Below are positions 24,487 to 34,963 of a stretch of DNA of 64,000 bases, piece after piece. Position numbers and translations under genes: made by a program. This stretch comes from Dysgonamonadaceae bacterium (GTDB taxonomy: Bacteria; Bacteroidota; Bacteroidia; Bacteroidales; Azobacteroidaceae): the NCBI GenBank assembly GCA_031275735.1, contig JAISOJ010000048.1, forward strand, positions 1 to 64,000, read 5' to 3'. Numbering within the stretch: position 1 is the stretch's first letter; every line of letters starts with the position of its first letter. The notes under the pieces were generated by a model. The model searched no databases. It was not told the origin of the DNA and worked only from the letters and a program-made list of their open reading frames with translations.

Positions 24487-27165
24487 TTATGAACGTAATC
24501 GGATTAAATCTTTGATTTTCTCATTTAATTGCTCCATTTTTAACAATTCTTCAATGTTCAAGTGCATCCTGTATCTCCAATAATGACGGGAATGGGTGGG
24601 GATGTTAATCCTTTCCGAATCAATATCCGGATTTCGTGATGTTTCGTCGATGGATAACCAATCTTGAAACGGAATAATGCACAGCATAGAGCCAGACAAC
24701 AAGTGATTAGAAATGATTTGTTTGCAAATTTCAGGCGTACATTCCCAGGGCGCCTCTCCTATATTTCCAAGTACTTCATTATAATATCGTTGAGTCTTAG
24801 CTCGATTTTCTTTCCACCATCCGCGAAGAGTTGCCATGTCATGAGTCGAAGTTGTACAAACCGAAAGATAAGGATTATATTTTAGCGGAGTAAATTCTAC
24901 TCCCGGCGATTTCGGCATCCGTTCAATTTCCAAACTTAAAATTTGTAATTTATGCATAACTTCCGGCACCGATTGGGGAATCATTCCCAAGTCTTCGCCA
25001 CAAACCAGCATATCTGTACTATTTATTAAAGGTATCAATCGCTTATATGCTTGCTCTTTCCAAAATTCGTTATGCCGTTGGTAAAAATAATTCCTGTACA
25101 AATAATCGAATGCATATTTGTCCTGATTGTCCAATTCGTTGTAAATAAAGGATGAACTAGCTGATATACGCGGATGATAACAATTGCCTTTTTTGTCTTC
25201 AATAAACAAAACTTCATTACAAATAGCGAAAAGTCCGGATTTTATTAGCTGACTTTTTTCGTCATGTTTTCCGTCGAAGCAGGCTTGGATTTTTCTTTGT
25301 GTGTCGAAAGGACTTTTTAAAGCAAAATGGGTCGCCGTTATTCGATCTAAATAAATTTGTTTTACTTCAGTCGTATATTCCTTAAACAATTCGGGCAAGT
25401 TTTGTTCATGAATGGAAGCGCGTATGAGGTTTTCTTTCCGGAATTTCATTCCTGCATTTTCAATTTCTTCCCGACTAAAAGGAATCGACGGATTGAAATA
25501 GCCTAATAGCCCTTCAATTGATTGTTCCGGTATTTCCCATATTCGGAAGAAGCCAAGTATATGATCGATACGATAAGAATCGAAATAATCCGCCATTTTG
25601 CGAAACCGCTTTTTCCACCAATCGAATTGGTCTGCTTCCATAGCTTTCCAATTATAGGTGGGGAATCCCCAGTTTTGACCGGTTGCAGAGAAGTCGTCGG
25701 GTGGAGCGCCTGCTTGCGAGTGAATATTAAAATACGCAGGTTCAGTCCATGCTTCTATACTTATATTACTGATTCCGATGGGAATATCGCCTTTCAATAC
25801 GATTCCGTGCGAGTAACAATAATTACGTGCTTGGGTCAATTGTTTATCTAAGTGGAACTGAAGGTAATAATAGAATGCAATTGCGTTGTAATCAGTCGAT
25901 TCTTCTCTACAAAGTTCTTTTATCCGTGTTGGGGTGTAAACTGCATATTCATTCCATAGATGAAAATCGGCAGTGCCGTTTTTATCCCTTAAAAAAGAAT
26001 AAGCGGCGTAAGGAAGCAACCATTTTTCATTCTTTTGAAAAAAAGATTTAAATTCTTTTGAACCGATTGTTTTATCTCCCTCTTGTTCGTACAATTCATG
26101 AAAAAATTCCCATTTATAGAGGCTTACTTGTTCATAATCGACTGTGGATAAGGAATTCAGTTCTATTTGTTTTTCCCTGTAAAATTTTTTCCTTTGGGTA
26201 TTTTTCAATTCGCCCATAGCATCTACATTTAAATATAAAGGATGCAATGCATAAATAGAAATTGCGTTGTAAGGATAAGAATCCAGCCAAGTACGAGTCA
26301 TAGTTGTATCGTTGACCGGTAAAGTTTGAATAATTTTTTGCCCGGTAAGCTTTACCCAATCCGCAATTTTACATAAATCCATAAAATCGCCGATACCGAA
26401 ACTGCTTTCGGAACGAAGTGAAAAAACAGGAATAACCAGGCCTGCACATTTCCATTTGGGTTCTTCATCTCTGAATTGCAACCCCGATATAACAGTCAAT
26501 TCATTGTTTTTGAACTGCAAAACGGGTAATGTCCGGTTTTCTCCTTTTTCCCAACGTACAATCGATTTATCTTCATTGTTAATGATGCACAATTTATATT
26601 CGACGGGGAAGCGGAGATGAGTAACATCCAATTCCAACCACCATTCGGGAAAATTTTCACAACCTAATATAAGCGCTTTATCGACGTTCCAATTGCCTAA
26701 CTCTTCCTGATTTCCCAAAAGTGCCAAACTTTGGTTTTTGGTAATATTAGGTGCTAATACTTTTAGTAAAATTTTCTTTTTGCTTTTGACTACTTTTTCA
26801 TATTTATTGCAAGGATGTGCAAACAAGCTTTTTGTGAAAGCGGAGGAATAAAACGCCATATTCCTCGGTCTGTTTTGCCAATAGTCTAATAATACATACG
26901 ATCGCTTGGCATTCGTTATATCGATTTTATGATTTTTTTGCCATTCTTCGAAAATTAATTGATTGTTGGATATCATAAAATAACGGTATTCGAAAACAAC
27001 CGCTTGATTGGGTAAATTCAATTCCAAGGTCCAATTCCCATCTCCTATGTGATGCATCTCTTTAGCCGAGCGAATATCCCAATTGCCTAACTCGGTAATA
27101 GATCCGGTAATATATAGCGATTGACCCCAAACCGTATAGAAATTAATATTAAAACTAATTTTCAT
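24487..27165 (-). CDS. malQ: 4-alpha-glucanotransferase (GH77) with two CBM20 domains
   Basis: 892 residues. Two starch-binding CBM20 domains come first (about 1-115: GQSLYITGSITELGNWD; about 128-230: NQSLALLGNQEELGNWN). A GH77 amylomaltase domain follows: FGIGDFMDLCKIADW, the nucleophile Asp in YFDSYRIDHILGFFRIW, the acid/base Glu in LVCGEDLGMIP and the transition-state Asp in TSTHDMATLRGWW. It rearranges maltodextrins in the cytosol; no signal peptide is seen. The tandem-CBM20 form is the usual Bacteroidetes and plant DPE2-like type. The 15-base gap after the M6 peptidase gene suggests they share a transcript, although their roles look unrelated. Confidence 0.95.
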   Translation of the reverse strand: MKISFNINFYTVWGQSLYITGSITELGNWDIRSAKEMHHIGDGNWTLELNLPNQAVVFEYRYFMISNNQLIFEEWQKNHKIDITNAKRSYVLLDYWQNRPRNMAFYSSAFTKSLFAHPCNKYEKVVKSKKKILLKVLAPNITKNQSLALLGNQEELGNWNVDKALILGCENFPEWWLELDVTHLRFPVEYKLCIINNEDKSIVRWEKGENRTLPVLQFKNNELTVISGLQFRDEEPKWKCAGLVIPVFSLRSESSFGIGDFMDLCKIADWVKLTGQKIIQTLPVNDTTMTRTWLDSYPYNAISIYALHPLYLNVDAMGELKNTQRKKFYREKQIELNSLSTVDYEQVSLYKWEFFHELYEQEGDKTIGSKEFKSFFQKNEKWLLPYAAYSFLRDKNGTADFHLWNEYAVYTPTRIKELCREESTDYNAIAFYYYLQFHLDKQLTQARNYCYSHGIVLKGDIPIGISNISIEAWTEPAYFNIHSQAGAPPDDFSATGQNWGFPTYNWKAMEADQFDWWKKRFRKMADYFDSYRIDHILGFFRIWEIPEQSIEGLLGYFNPSIPFSREEIENAGMKFRKENLIRASIHEQNLPELFKEYTTEVKQIYLDRITATHFALKSPFDTQRKIQACFDGKHDEKSQLIKSGLFAICNEVLFIEDKKGNCYHPRISASSSFIYNELDNQDKYAFDYLYRNYFYQRHNEFWKEQAYKRLIPLINSTDMLVCGEDLGMIPQSVPEVMHKLQILSLEIERMPKSPGVEFTPLKYNPYLSVCTTSTHDMATLRGWWKENRAKTQRYYNEVLGNIGEAPWECTPEICKQIISNHLLSGSMLCIIPFQDWLSIDETSRNPDIDSERINIPTHSRHYWRYRMHLNIEELLKMEQLNEKIKDLIRLRS

Positions 27166-27180
27166 GGTAGAAAAATTTTT

Positions 27181-29277
27181 TTATTCGACAGTTAATTTAA
27201 AGACTTCTGTACTTTGTTCTTTTACTATTTTGATAAAGTACATTCCTGTAGGTAAATCTATTATAAAATAGTTGTTTGATGCTGATATTTGTTGTTGTGT
27301 AATCAAACGACCGGAAAAATCGTAAAACGACAAATCCGCTTTTCCCCCGTTATCACCTAAATTTATTGTCAGACGATTCCCTTTTTTTACAGGGTTCGGA
27401 TAAATAATTGCAACACTCTTTATCACTGTATGAGTAGCTGAAAAAGTCACGACAACCTCTATTTCTTCTCTTTCCGATTCGGCGTCTTTATATTGAATAC
27501 TAAGGCCGTAGATATAAGTTCCTTCTTGAGCAAGGGTTTCGCGGAAAGCATTTCCGTTTGTAAAATTAATAAATTCGGCATTACGATAAATATTATAGCC
27601 CTTTATTTCTTCTTCAACAGTTGGAGTTATCCAATTTAAAGTAAGCTGTTTTCCCGAGACAGAAGCCGTCAAATTAAGTAAAGACGCCATAAATTGGAAA
27701 GAAATCAAACCATTTTCTTCCGTAATTTCGGTAATAGGTTTTGAAACAGATTCTCCTCCCCAAGTGAGCATTGCCGGAGTAGTAGTTTTGTTGAAAGTTC
27801 TATTGAGAGACGCTCCGGGAAAAGTGCATAAATCGCTGTTAATTAATCCATAAGAATTGGGTTCGCCTGATGGAATTTCGTAAGTGGAAGCAGCATAAAC
27901 CGGATATACTTTTTGAGGGTGTTTGTTATTTACGGTATTCCGGCTTATGTCTTGTTGGGCTATACTCACATGATAGATGAGTAGTCCGTGACCTGGAAGA
28001 TAAAGATCAAAATTTCTTTTCTGTCTGTTTTCCAAAACAAAATACTCATTAGGCGTAGGAGTGTTAATTATATATGATACAGGATTTTCCGATGAGTTAG
28101 GCATATCGACGATTTTTTGACGAACATCCAATACATCCGGATTCACCCAGCCAAAAACAATTTTTTGATACATATTAATATGGGCAGGACAGGCGCCGGG
28201 ATTGGCGTTGTCTCCATTCCAAGCACCCATAGCCATTAAATCCCATTCGCCGGTTCCTATAAATTCGCCGTTACTTTCCCCATCCGAATCGTAAAAATCG
28301 GGAGCGCCGAAAATATGGCAAAGTTCATGGCATATAGCGCCGATATGCGTTATATTTGCGCCGTTATTGCCTCTTAATTCGGAAGAACAAGAATAAGTAT
28401 TTAATTGTTTATTACCGAAAGTAAGCGAAGGATATAAATTGGATTTATGCGACCAAATACAGTCGGCTTCCCCTCCCGATTCTTCGCCATAACCGGCAAA
28501 GATAAAGTGAAAAGTATCCAGGTAGCCGTCTCCGTCGTTATCAAAATCAGACGGATTGATTGAAGGATCATTAAATGCAAAATTTGCAGCTTCTCTAGCT
28601 AATTCGTCCGGATGTTTATCCAGATTGCCGTTTCCGTTTTCTCCATAGTAAGCTCTATTTTTTGCAGCTGTGTAAATACCTGTTACTGTTACTTCCAAAA
28701 TCAGTTGTCCATAAGAATTTTCCAAATAAAAATCCCGCACGCTGCCTCTTGCGCCGTTGGTGTTATAGCCGGATTGATTCATCAGTAATTCAAATTCTTC
28801 TAAAGTATGCGTAAAAGGTTTATCCGGAAATTCGATTAGAGCGCAAATCGCTCTTGCCGTACCTACAATGGCACGGGTAGAATATGAAATGGTTTTGTTC
28901 TCTATTTTTTCAATTTGCCTAAGCATTTGTTTTTGCCCGTTACTATACCGGAGTCCTTTGGGTATTTGTCGTAATCCGGCAATTACTTCCGGAGAGCGAT
29001 TCGTTATATTGGAAGCCTTGATATCGGATGGTATCATGTCGCCTTTTTCATTCAAAATTGCATAAACAATATTTTTATCTTTATCGTATAAAAGAGAATA
29101 ACCATCTTCCGATTCCATCCATTTGATTCGTTCATCCCCTTTCATTTTTACAATAATTTCTTCCTCTCCGGGTTGTGTGAGAGTAATCAAATAAGGATAA
29201 GCGGGTACCGAAAATGCAGATCGGGAAAATAAAACAATAGAAGCAAATATTATATATATGAGAAAATGTCTTTTCAT
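27181..29277 (-). CDS. Secreted M6-family metallopeptidase with T9SS sorting domain
   Basis: 698 residues from ATG 29277, chosen because it begins the signal peptide (HFLIYIIFASIVLFSRSAFS); upstream codons in frame lie before the promoter. An N-terminal propeptide-like part (PAYPYLITLTQPGEEEI, the M6 N-terminal region) is followed by the M6 catalytic domain with zinc motif CHELCHIFGAPDFYD (HExxHxxGxxD). A fibronectin-III-like domain and a C-terminal T9SS type A sorting domain (SVAIIYPNPVKKGNRL, FYDFSGRLITQQ, LPTGMYFIKI) complete it. It is therefore exported across the outer membrane by type IX secretion and either anchored or released. M6 relatives include immune inhibitor A; the substrate here is unknown. 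Confidence 0.92.
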   Translation of the reverse strand: MKRHFLIYIIFASIVLFSRSAFSVPAYPYLITLTQPGEEEIIVKMKGDERIKWMESEDGYSLLYDKDKNIVYAILNEKGDMIPSDIKASNITNRSPEVIAGLRQIPKGLRYSNGQKQMLRQIEKIENKTISYSTRAIVGTARAICALIEFPDKPFTHTLEEFELLMNQSGYNTNGARGSVRDFYLENSYGQLILEVTVTGIYTAAKNRAYYGENGNGNLDKHPDELAREAANFAFNDPSINPSDFDNDGDGYLDTFHFIFAGYGEESGGEADCIWSHKSNLYPSLTFGNKQLNTYSCSSELRGNNGANITHIGAICHELCHIFGAPDFYDSDGESNGEFIGTGEWDLMAMGAWNGDNANPGACPAHINMYQKIVFGWVNPDVLDVRQKIVDMPNSSENPVSYIINTPTPNEYFVLENRQKRNFDLYLPGHGLLIYHVSIAQQDISRNTVNNKHPQKVYPVYAASTYEIPSGEPNSYGLINSDLCTFPGASLNRTFNKTTTPAMLTWGGESVSKPITEITEENGLISFQFMASLLNLTASVSGKQLTLNWITPTVEEEIKGYNIYRNAEFINFTNGNAFRETLAQEGTYIYGLSIQYKDAESEREEIEVVVTFSATHTVIKSVAIIYPNPVKKGNRLTINLGDNGGKADLSFYDFSGRLITQQQISASNNYFIIDLPTGMYFIKIVKEQSTEVFKLTVE

Positions 29278-29301
29278 GAAAAATTTCTTTCTAATAGAGA
29301 A

Positions 29302-29309
29302 CAAAAGTA
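29302..29309 (-). promoter_or_regulatory. -7 element upstream of the M6 peptidase gene
   Basis: TACTTTTG on the leftward strand fits TAnnTTTG and lies 24 bases before the chosen start, leaving a short leader. The -33 region has only CTTG at 17 bases' spacing. Confidence 0.45.
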
Positions 29310-29627
29310 AATATTTTTTTTCTAAACAAGTAATTTTTTGTGTTTTTGTCAACCTGTTAATTATGCAACTTGAGAAATATATACCTCGTCTGCGTTATGC
29401 GCATAAATTGATAATATTATATTCGTTATCATTTTTCAAAAATAGATAAAAAATAACCTAACAATTAAAAAGAAAGATAAAAAGTATTGCAATTATTTGT
29501 CCTTCAACTGGAAATTTGGATTCGGTTTCGATTAATGCTGCCTTTAAATTAGAAAATAAAGAGATAACAGTGGGATTAACGGTTTGTTATACAAAATGCC
29601 GGATATTATCAACGCGTACAAAAAACA

Positions 29628-29750
29628 AGAGGCTGTCTCAAAAGTGCGTCATCCCGCACTTGAGGTGGGATCTCCTGTGTCTTTCAGGGGATTGCGGGTC
29701 AAGCCCACAATGACGAACACACCGCAAGAGGCTTTTGAGACAGTCCCTTT
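29628..29750. repeat. Inverted-repeat element with inner hairpin (MITE-like)
   Basis: GGCTGTCTCAAAAG at 29631-29644 is mirrored by CTTTTGAGACAGTCC at 29732-29746 (one mismatch), extending outwards as purine-rich AAGAGG/CCCTTTT. Inside, GTCATCCCGCACTTG is matched by GGGTCAAGCCCACAATGAC, with GATCTCC and GGGGATTGCG as a further inner pair around a loop CTGTGTCTTTCA. The whole 120 bases can fold into one long hairpin in either strand. It lies between two leftward genes, 40 bases after the stop of the 1544-residue adhesin gene, and may end its transcript. No coding potential is seen. Confidence 0.7.
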
Positions 29751-29793
29751 TCCGGAAAAAACCTAATTAGAAAAATTACTAAACCCTTGCGTT

Positions 29794-32700
29794 TTACTTA
29801 ATGATTAGTTTCTGCAACATTTTTGTGTCGCTGTTTTCGATTTGAATAAAATAAACGCCGGAAGCAAGATTCAAATCCAGTTTCACTTTGCGTTCTTCTT
29901 TCGTTATGCGTTGGCTTTCGACAGTTCTTCCGGTCAAATCAAGGATACTGATCACCGAATTTTCGGGTACGGAAGAAACATATACAACATTCTCCGTCGG
30001 ATTCGGGTAAACCGTAAACGAACGGGCGTCCAACGACGGAATAGCCGTATATCGCCGGGTCGTGAACCATAACGCGACGTCCGAATCATAGTTTTCGATG
30101 CTTCCTGCCGGTATCAGCAAATCGTAAGAAGTTTCGTATTCCAGACTGTCATGCGCAATCGTCAGAACGCTACCGTCGATAGACGGCCTTAATGCAACGG
30201 ATTCCGGAGAAGCGGCGCTTCCCCTTTTCGTAAGCGTTATTCCCGATAAGTCGGAGCTGGTAATGTCTCTGTCGAAAGTAACGATGATACTTAATCCCGG
30301 ATCAACTTCCGTATCGCCATCGGCGATGTTGACGCCGACCAATTCGGGAACAATTACCGGATTGTAAACGGTGTAAAGAGCTACAATTTCCGCATTACTA
30401 CCCAAAACGCCCCAATCAGTTGCTGCCCCGCTTGCCGGATCCAGCTCGATCAGTCGTCCTTCTTCATCCGTATTACACATTGCCCAGAACAATCGCCCCG
30501 AATTGTGGTCGAATGTCATGGACTGTAAAAATCGCGGACTTATACCGGTACTTCCGATAGATGTTGCAACGCCGGTCGTCTTGTCGATTGAAACCAGGGT
30601 ACCGTTAAGATCCACGCCATACAAGTTACCGCTTAAATCGGCGGCAATTGTATATAAGTAAATTATACCGGTAATAGGTGTTACGGTCGTCAAAACGCCG
30701 GTTTCCGGATCGACCGTTTGTAATAATAGCCTTTCAGCTGTAATATCGTAAGAAACAGCATACAATTTACCTGTGGTATAATCGTAAGTCATATCGGAGG
30801 GCGATCCTGTTGCGGCGACTTTCGATATTTCCCTCCAATCGCTGTCCAATCGGATGAAATTAACCGGATTGCCGTCCCCGTCGTAACTGTAGGCATAGAT
30901 ATAGCCGCCGGCATAAGTTCCGGCAAAAACCGTATTATTGCCTTCTTTATAGCCGCTTACCGGAGTAATTACCGAAGGTTCGACCAATCCGAACGATACG
31001 GCGCCCATTTCACTCATATCCGTCCAGCTTGCATCAAAAATACGGTATCCGGAAAACAGTATATTATTGTTTGTAAACAAAACGGATATTGTATCATTGG
31101 TCAAGTCGCCGTCGTTGGGCAACGAGGTATAAACCTTCAATGTATAGTCTATTTTTGCCGAAACGTCTGCGGTTTGCGCAAAAGTAAATTCGGCCGTTTC
31201 TCCCGGCGTGAGGTTTCCTGTAAATGTTTCCACTACGGGAGCGTCGTCGTTCAGTACGTAGGCGATGTCGGTCGATGTAACGGCATTGGCGCCGTAATTG
31301 GCGAGTTTTACTTTTACTTCCGCGTCGGTTGCTCCTCCTTTTTTGGGCGACACGATTTGATCGACGGCTGCATCATAGGGATGGGGGGTAAAGCAACCGA
31401 TATTCGCTTCCCATCCGGCTACTGCAAGCGCGCTTTGTTTTCTAAATGCAAATGTCAGCGAGCCGTCCGGAGCCGACGAACGGAACGGCGCAGGCAGATC
31501 GGAGTACAGAAGACCGGTTAACGTGGCGATTAACCGGCTCTCATCTGCCGTATTACCGTTATAAACAAAGAGCGTATCTCCCGGATATTCATACATCATT
31601 CCCCAATAATCAATTATCTCAAAGGGAACGGAAGCGAAATTTGTAAATTCGGCTGTCACCCTTTTATCCGGCGTTTCCGGATAGAACGTGATCGTTTGAG
31701 TTTCATTCACGCCGCCTAAATAGTTTCCGTCGATTCCGTCGTCCGTAAATCGGATGCCGCAGGAAGTAATGGAAGCCGATCCGCCCATTACGGCTATATT
31801 ACCGTAATTGGTTACGGCAACGGCAACCGTATCGTTAGAATGGTCCGTATCGCCGGGATATTGCGTGTACGCTTTTATCGCGTATGTTTTTATACCCGAA
31901 AGGTTAAGGGTGGCGGTGAATGTAAATGCTTTCTCTTCGTCGACGCCGACGGCAAACGGAACGACTTCGGAAAACGGTTCTTCATTCCCTATTTGTACAA
32001 ATACCGGCGTATTGTTCAGCGGTTCGGCGCCGGAATTTTTCACTTTTACGGTAATCGTTTCCGTTGCCGTAAGGTTGCTTCCGCTTTTGGGAGCGGACAC
32101 AGCCGTAACGCCGGCGTCGGCGCCTGTTAATCGTTCAACCTTCAAATCGTCCAAATGCCATTGGTGTGCATATTCGCCTTGATACCGGAAAGCAATGCGG
32201 ATTGTTTTTCCCGCATACCTGTACAGGCTTATTTTTGTTTCCGTCCACGTACTGCCGAGAACGGATTCCGGCGACCAGATTTCCTCATAATCGTCGACGT
32301 CGGGGTTTTCTTTGTCTGCTGCTATCAACACGCTGTTTTTTCCATAGGAAGCAGCATTCGTATTGTAAGACCAGAACGAAAGGAGGCAGTAGCTGCCGGC
32401 GGGAATTTGTATTTCGGGAGAAACCAGCCATCCGTCCTGCCGAATGCCCCAAGGTCCGTACGCATGGTATACCGAGCGTCCGCCTGTATGATACACGCTG
32501 TTGGTTGCCGCCCATCCGGTTTGGGATCCGTCTTCATCGTAGTAAAAATCGGTCCAGCAGAACAGTTTCAAATCGTCTTCCGCGTCTTCGATGTAGGGGA
32601 AAGCGGAAACCGTACAGTCGCCGACGTTAATAACGGTTACGGTTGTTGTATCGTTTGCCGCCTTCGCATCCGATTCCAATTCCGTCCATGCCTTAATAAT

Positions 32701-34428
32701 GTAGGATTTCAATTCCGAAAGATCGGCGGTTGCCGCGAATGAATATTCCGTTTCGGCGCCGGCGGCGAGGGAAGGAATAAGGCCTGAAACCGGTGTTCCG
32801 TTATCTATTACTATTTTGACCGGAATATCGCTGCGCGCTTCGGTACCAAAGTTTTTTGCTTTGATGCGGAGCGCTTCCGAAGCGGTAAGGCTTCCGGAAC
32901 GCGGTTTAACAATCGCCGTCGCTCCGGCGTCGTTGGTAAGCAATTCGTTGATATTCAAGTCGTCAAAGTACCAGACATGTGCGTCGTTACCTTGATACCG
33001 GAACGCAAGACGGATGGTTTTTCCCGCATACGCAGTCAGGTTGAATTTTATTTCCACCCACTCGTCGATGACTGTTTCCGGCGACTGGACTTCTTCAAAA
33101 TCCTCAATCACAGGTTCGCCGTTGCTTTCGGCTATCAACAGGCTGTTTTTCCCGTAACTGTTGGGATAGTCATTGTAAGACCGGAACGAAAGTTCGAATG
33201 ACCGGTCGGCAGGGATGCTGATCAGGGGAGAAATCAGCCAATCGTCCTGATCTCCGTCGGCGAAAGTGTGCATAAACGAGTAATTTCCCGAATGGGAAAA
33301 TTCGGAAATCCGCCACGAACTGCCGTCTTCGTCCGCATCATAATCGTACCAGCAAGCCAAGGTACTCATGTCTTCAGCTCCTTCGAAATAGTCGGCTGCC
33401 GGTATGGGGACAGTACAGGGATCGACGCCTGTAAAGACGGTTTGCGAAACGGGGTCGCTTGCGCCGTCGCTGTTTGTAGCGTAGATGGTGTAGGTATGAT
33501 CGCCGTTAGCAGGCGTATTATCCGTCCATGTAAGGGCAGCGCCGGGAAGAGGATTGTTTATTGTATGCAAAAGCTCGCCGTCGCGTTCGATAACAATGGC
33601 GGTTAATGAAGTCAGAGCTTCGCCTCCGTTCGTTACGGCGGGATTTGTCCATGCAAGTTCCGCGCTGAGAGCGCCATCGGCGTCGGGCGTTACAGTGAAG
33701 TCAGCAGGCGCTGCAGGCGCTGTCATGATTATTTCCTTTACCTCGACGTCGTCAAACATAGTCACAAACGCATTTGCCTGAGAGTAACTGTGGAACCCGA
33801 TATAATAGTTGCCCGAAGTTTCCGGCGTATATTCACAGGAAACTTTGCTCCAATCGGGTACGTCTGTTCCTCCGTTGTCATAAATAAGCGTGGTCATGGC
33901 GCCGGCAGTGGAACCTGTTCCCGCTTTGACTTCCAGACGTTCGAATCGAGGCGGATCGCCGGCTATCAACACCCAGAAACTGATTTTATAGGTTTTTCCG
34001 GCCGTCAGGCCGATAGCCGGCGTTATCGCCCATGCATTATGGGCAACCGATGCGTGGTAAAGAATTTTTGCATACTTGTTTCCCGAATGGCCGGGAACGT
34101 CCTGTAAAGGGGCCGTTGTCCATTCGTTGCCGCCCGGAGTAGGTATATTCGTCCATCCGGCGGGGAGGGCTGTTGTCGTCAATCCTTCAAAGTCTTCAAA
34201 AAACAAACCTTGTCCGTTGGCGTCTTTGGCCGTTGCTTTTTCTTTCGGGGCTAACAACTTTTCCTGCCGGGCAGGACTTAGATCTTTGAAATCTTTTTGT
34301 TCGGAATAAGATTTCACCGCTTCTTTCCGAACAGGAACGTTCGGATGTTTGTACTTTTGAGGCGCTTGTCCTTCTGCTAAAGAAAAGCCAAACAGAAAAA
34401 TAATCAAGGATGTGATTCGTTTTCTCAT
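29794..34428 (-). CDS. Giant T9SS-secreted multidomain adhesin (cleaved-adhesin/choice-of-anchor J)
   Basis: 1544 residues with a signal peptide (SLIIFLFGFSLAEG). Order: a lysine-rich stretch to about 70; a cleaved-adhesin/choice-of-anchor J domain (FFEDFEGLTTTALPAGWT to MFDDVEVKEI); a fibronectin-III domain (about 237-335); and two more choice-of-anchor J domains (CWYDYDADEDGSSWRISEF; CWTDFYYDEDGSQTGWAA). Each of the latter is followed by a CARDB-like sandwich (VKPRSGSLTASEALRIKAKN; VSAPKSGSNLTATETITVKV; VSPKKGGATDAEVKVKLAN). Then come a propeller-like region (LSGNLYGVDLNGTLVSIDKT), a Big_5 Ig-like domain and the T9SS type A sorting domain (FTVYPNPTENVVYV to GVYFIQIEN). It resembles hemagglutinin/gingipain-type surface adhesins of Porphyromonas. 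GC-richer codons than flanking genes are noticeable. Ligand unknown. Confidence 0.87.
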   Translation of the reverse strand: MRKRITSLIIFLFGFSLAEGQAPQKYKHPNVPVRKEAVKSYSEQKDFKDLSPARQEKLLAPKEKATAKDANGQGLFFEDFEGLTTTALPAGWTNIPTPGGNEWTTAPLQDVPGHSGNKYAKILYHASVAHNAWAITPAIGLTAGKTYKISFWVLIAGDPPRFERLEVKAGTGSTAGAMTTLIYDNGGTDVPDWSKVSCEYTPETSGNYYIGFHSYSQANAFVTMFDDVEVKEIIMTAPAAPADFTVTPDADGALSAELAWTNPAVTNGGEALTSLTAIVIERDGELLHTINNPLPGAALTWTDNTPANGDHTYTIYATNSDGASDPVSQTVFTGVDPCTVPIPAADYFEGAEDMSTLACWYDYDADEDGSSWRISEFSHSGNYSFMHTFADGDQDDWLISPLISIPADRSFELSFRSYNDYPNSYGKNSLLIAESNGEPVIEDFEEVQSPETVIDEWVEIKFNLTAYAGKTIRLAFRYQGNDAHVWYFDDLNINELLTNDAGATAIVKPRSGSLTASEALRIKAKNFGTEARSDIPVKIVIDNGTPVSGLIPSLAAGAETEYSFAATADLSELKSYIIKAWTELESDAKAANDTTTVTVINVGDCTVSAFPYIEDAEDDLKLFCWTDFYYDEDGSQTGWAATNSVYHTGGRSVYHAYGPWGIRQDGWLVSPEIQIPAGSYCLLSFWSYNTNAASYGKNSVLIAADKENPDVDDYEEIWSPESVLGSTWTETKISLYRYAGKTIRIAFRYQGEYAHQWHLDDLKVERLTGADAGVTAVSAPKSGSNLTATETITVKVKNSGAEPLNNTPVFVQIGNEEPFSEVVPFAVGVDEEKAFTFTATLNLSGIKTYAIKAYTQYPGDTDHSNDTVAVAVTNYGNIAVMGGSASITSCGIRFTDDGIDGNYLGGVNETQTITFYPETPDKRVTAEFTNFASVPFEIIDYWGMMYEYPGDTLFVYNGNTADESRLIATLTGLLYSDLPAPFRSSAPDGSLTFAFRKQSALAVAGWEANIGCFTPHPYDAAVDQIVSPKKGGATDAEVKVKLANYGANAVTSTDIAYVLNDDAPVVETFTGNLTPGETAEFTFAQTADVSAKIDYTLKVYTSLPNDGDLTNDTISVLFTNNNILFSGYRIFDASWTDMSEMGAVSFGLVEPSVITPVSGYKEGNNTVFAGTYAGGYIYAYSYDGDGNPVNFIRLDSDWREISKVAATGSPSDMTYDYTTGKLYAVSYDITAERLLLQTVDPETGVLTTVTPITGIIYLYTIAADLSGNLYGVDLNGTLVSIDKTTGVATSIGSTGISPRFLQSMTFDHNSGRLFWAMCNTDEEGRLIELDPASGAATDWGVLGSNAEIVALYTVYNPVIVPELVGVNIADGDTEVDPGLSIIVTFDRDITSSDLSGITLTKRGSAASPESVALRPSIDGSVLTIAHDSLEYETSYDLLIPAGSIENYDSDVALWFTTRRYTAIPSLDARSFTVYPNPTENVVYVSSVPENSVISILDLTGRTVESQRITKEERKVKLDLNLASGVYFIQIENSDTKMLQKLIIK

Positions 34429-34963
34429 GATTAATATAATTAAATAAAACTTAAAACAAAAATCAATTAAAAATAATACTATAACTCGTTACAAAGAATA
34501 CATAACAACTATCCGCAATACATTTTACAAACATTATAAGATCAGTAAAATCAAATAGTTATATCAATTGTTTATGATAAATCATTGGGACGTTATGCGG
34601 ATTGTCATTGAATGTATTAGTATAATATTATTTATAATTTGGTTTCAAAGATAAGTATTAATTTTTATAAATATATATAATATAATGATATTATTACGGT
34701 TAAAAGCTAAAAAAGATTGACGCCGGCCGCAATCGGGTTACTATGCTGTATCCTTTTTCTTCCAAACGGCGGATACGGCTTTCCGCAACCGCTTTTTCTT
34801 CTTCGTTTGTATTAGAATATGCACGATACATATTGTGGCCCGACGTCCGGTTGTCTTTGTACAGACTTGTGGATAAATGGGATAATCCGTGTTTCCGCAT
34901 CGTAAAACACTTCGTTGCCGTAATCAATAGCGATAAGGAATAGAACCAGACTAACGGGCTGAA
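34429..34963. other. Intergenic stretch, AT-rich, no clear gene
   Basis: The right 230 bases contain a leftward frame (34700-34927) whose middle (NTNEEEKAVAESRIRRLEEK) looks like a protein helix, but it has no recognisable start context or family and is probably a relic. The AT-rich left 270 bases should hold the promoter of the adhesin gene; I found no full consensus there. Confidence 0.4.

Noticed and set aside
32155-32742. Long rightward frames opposite the giant adhesin gene
   Set aside because: They mirror the GC-rich codons of the adhesin; arginine- and cysteine-rich products without any domain.
34700-34927. 75-codon leftward frame as a real gene
   Set aside because: Part of it looks protein-like, but there is no family, start context or conserved neighbour; kept only as a possible relic.
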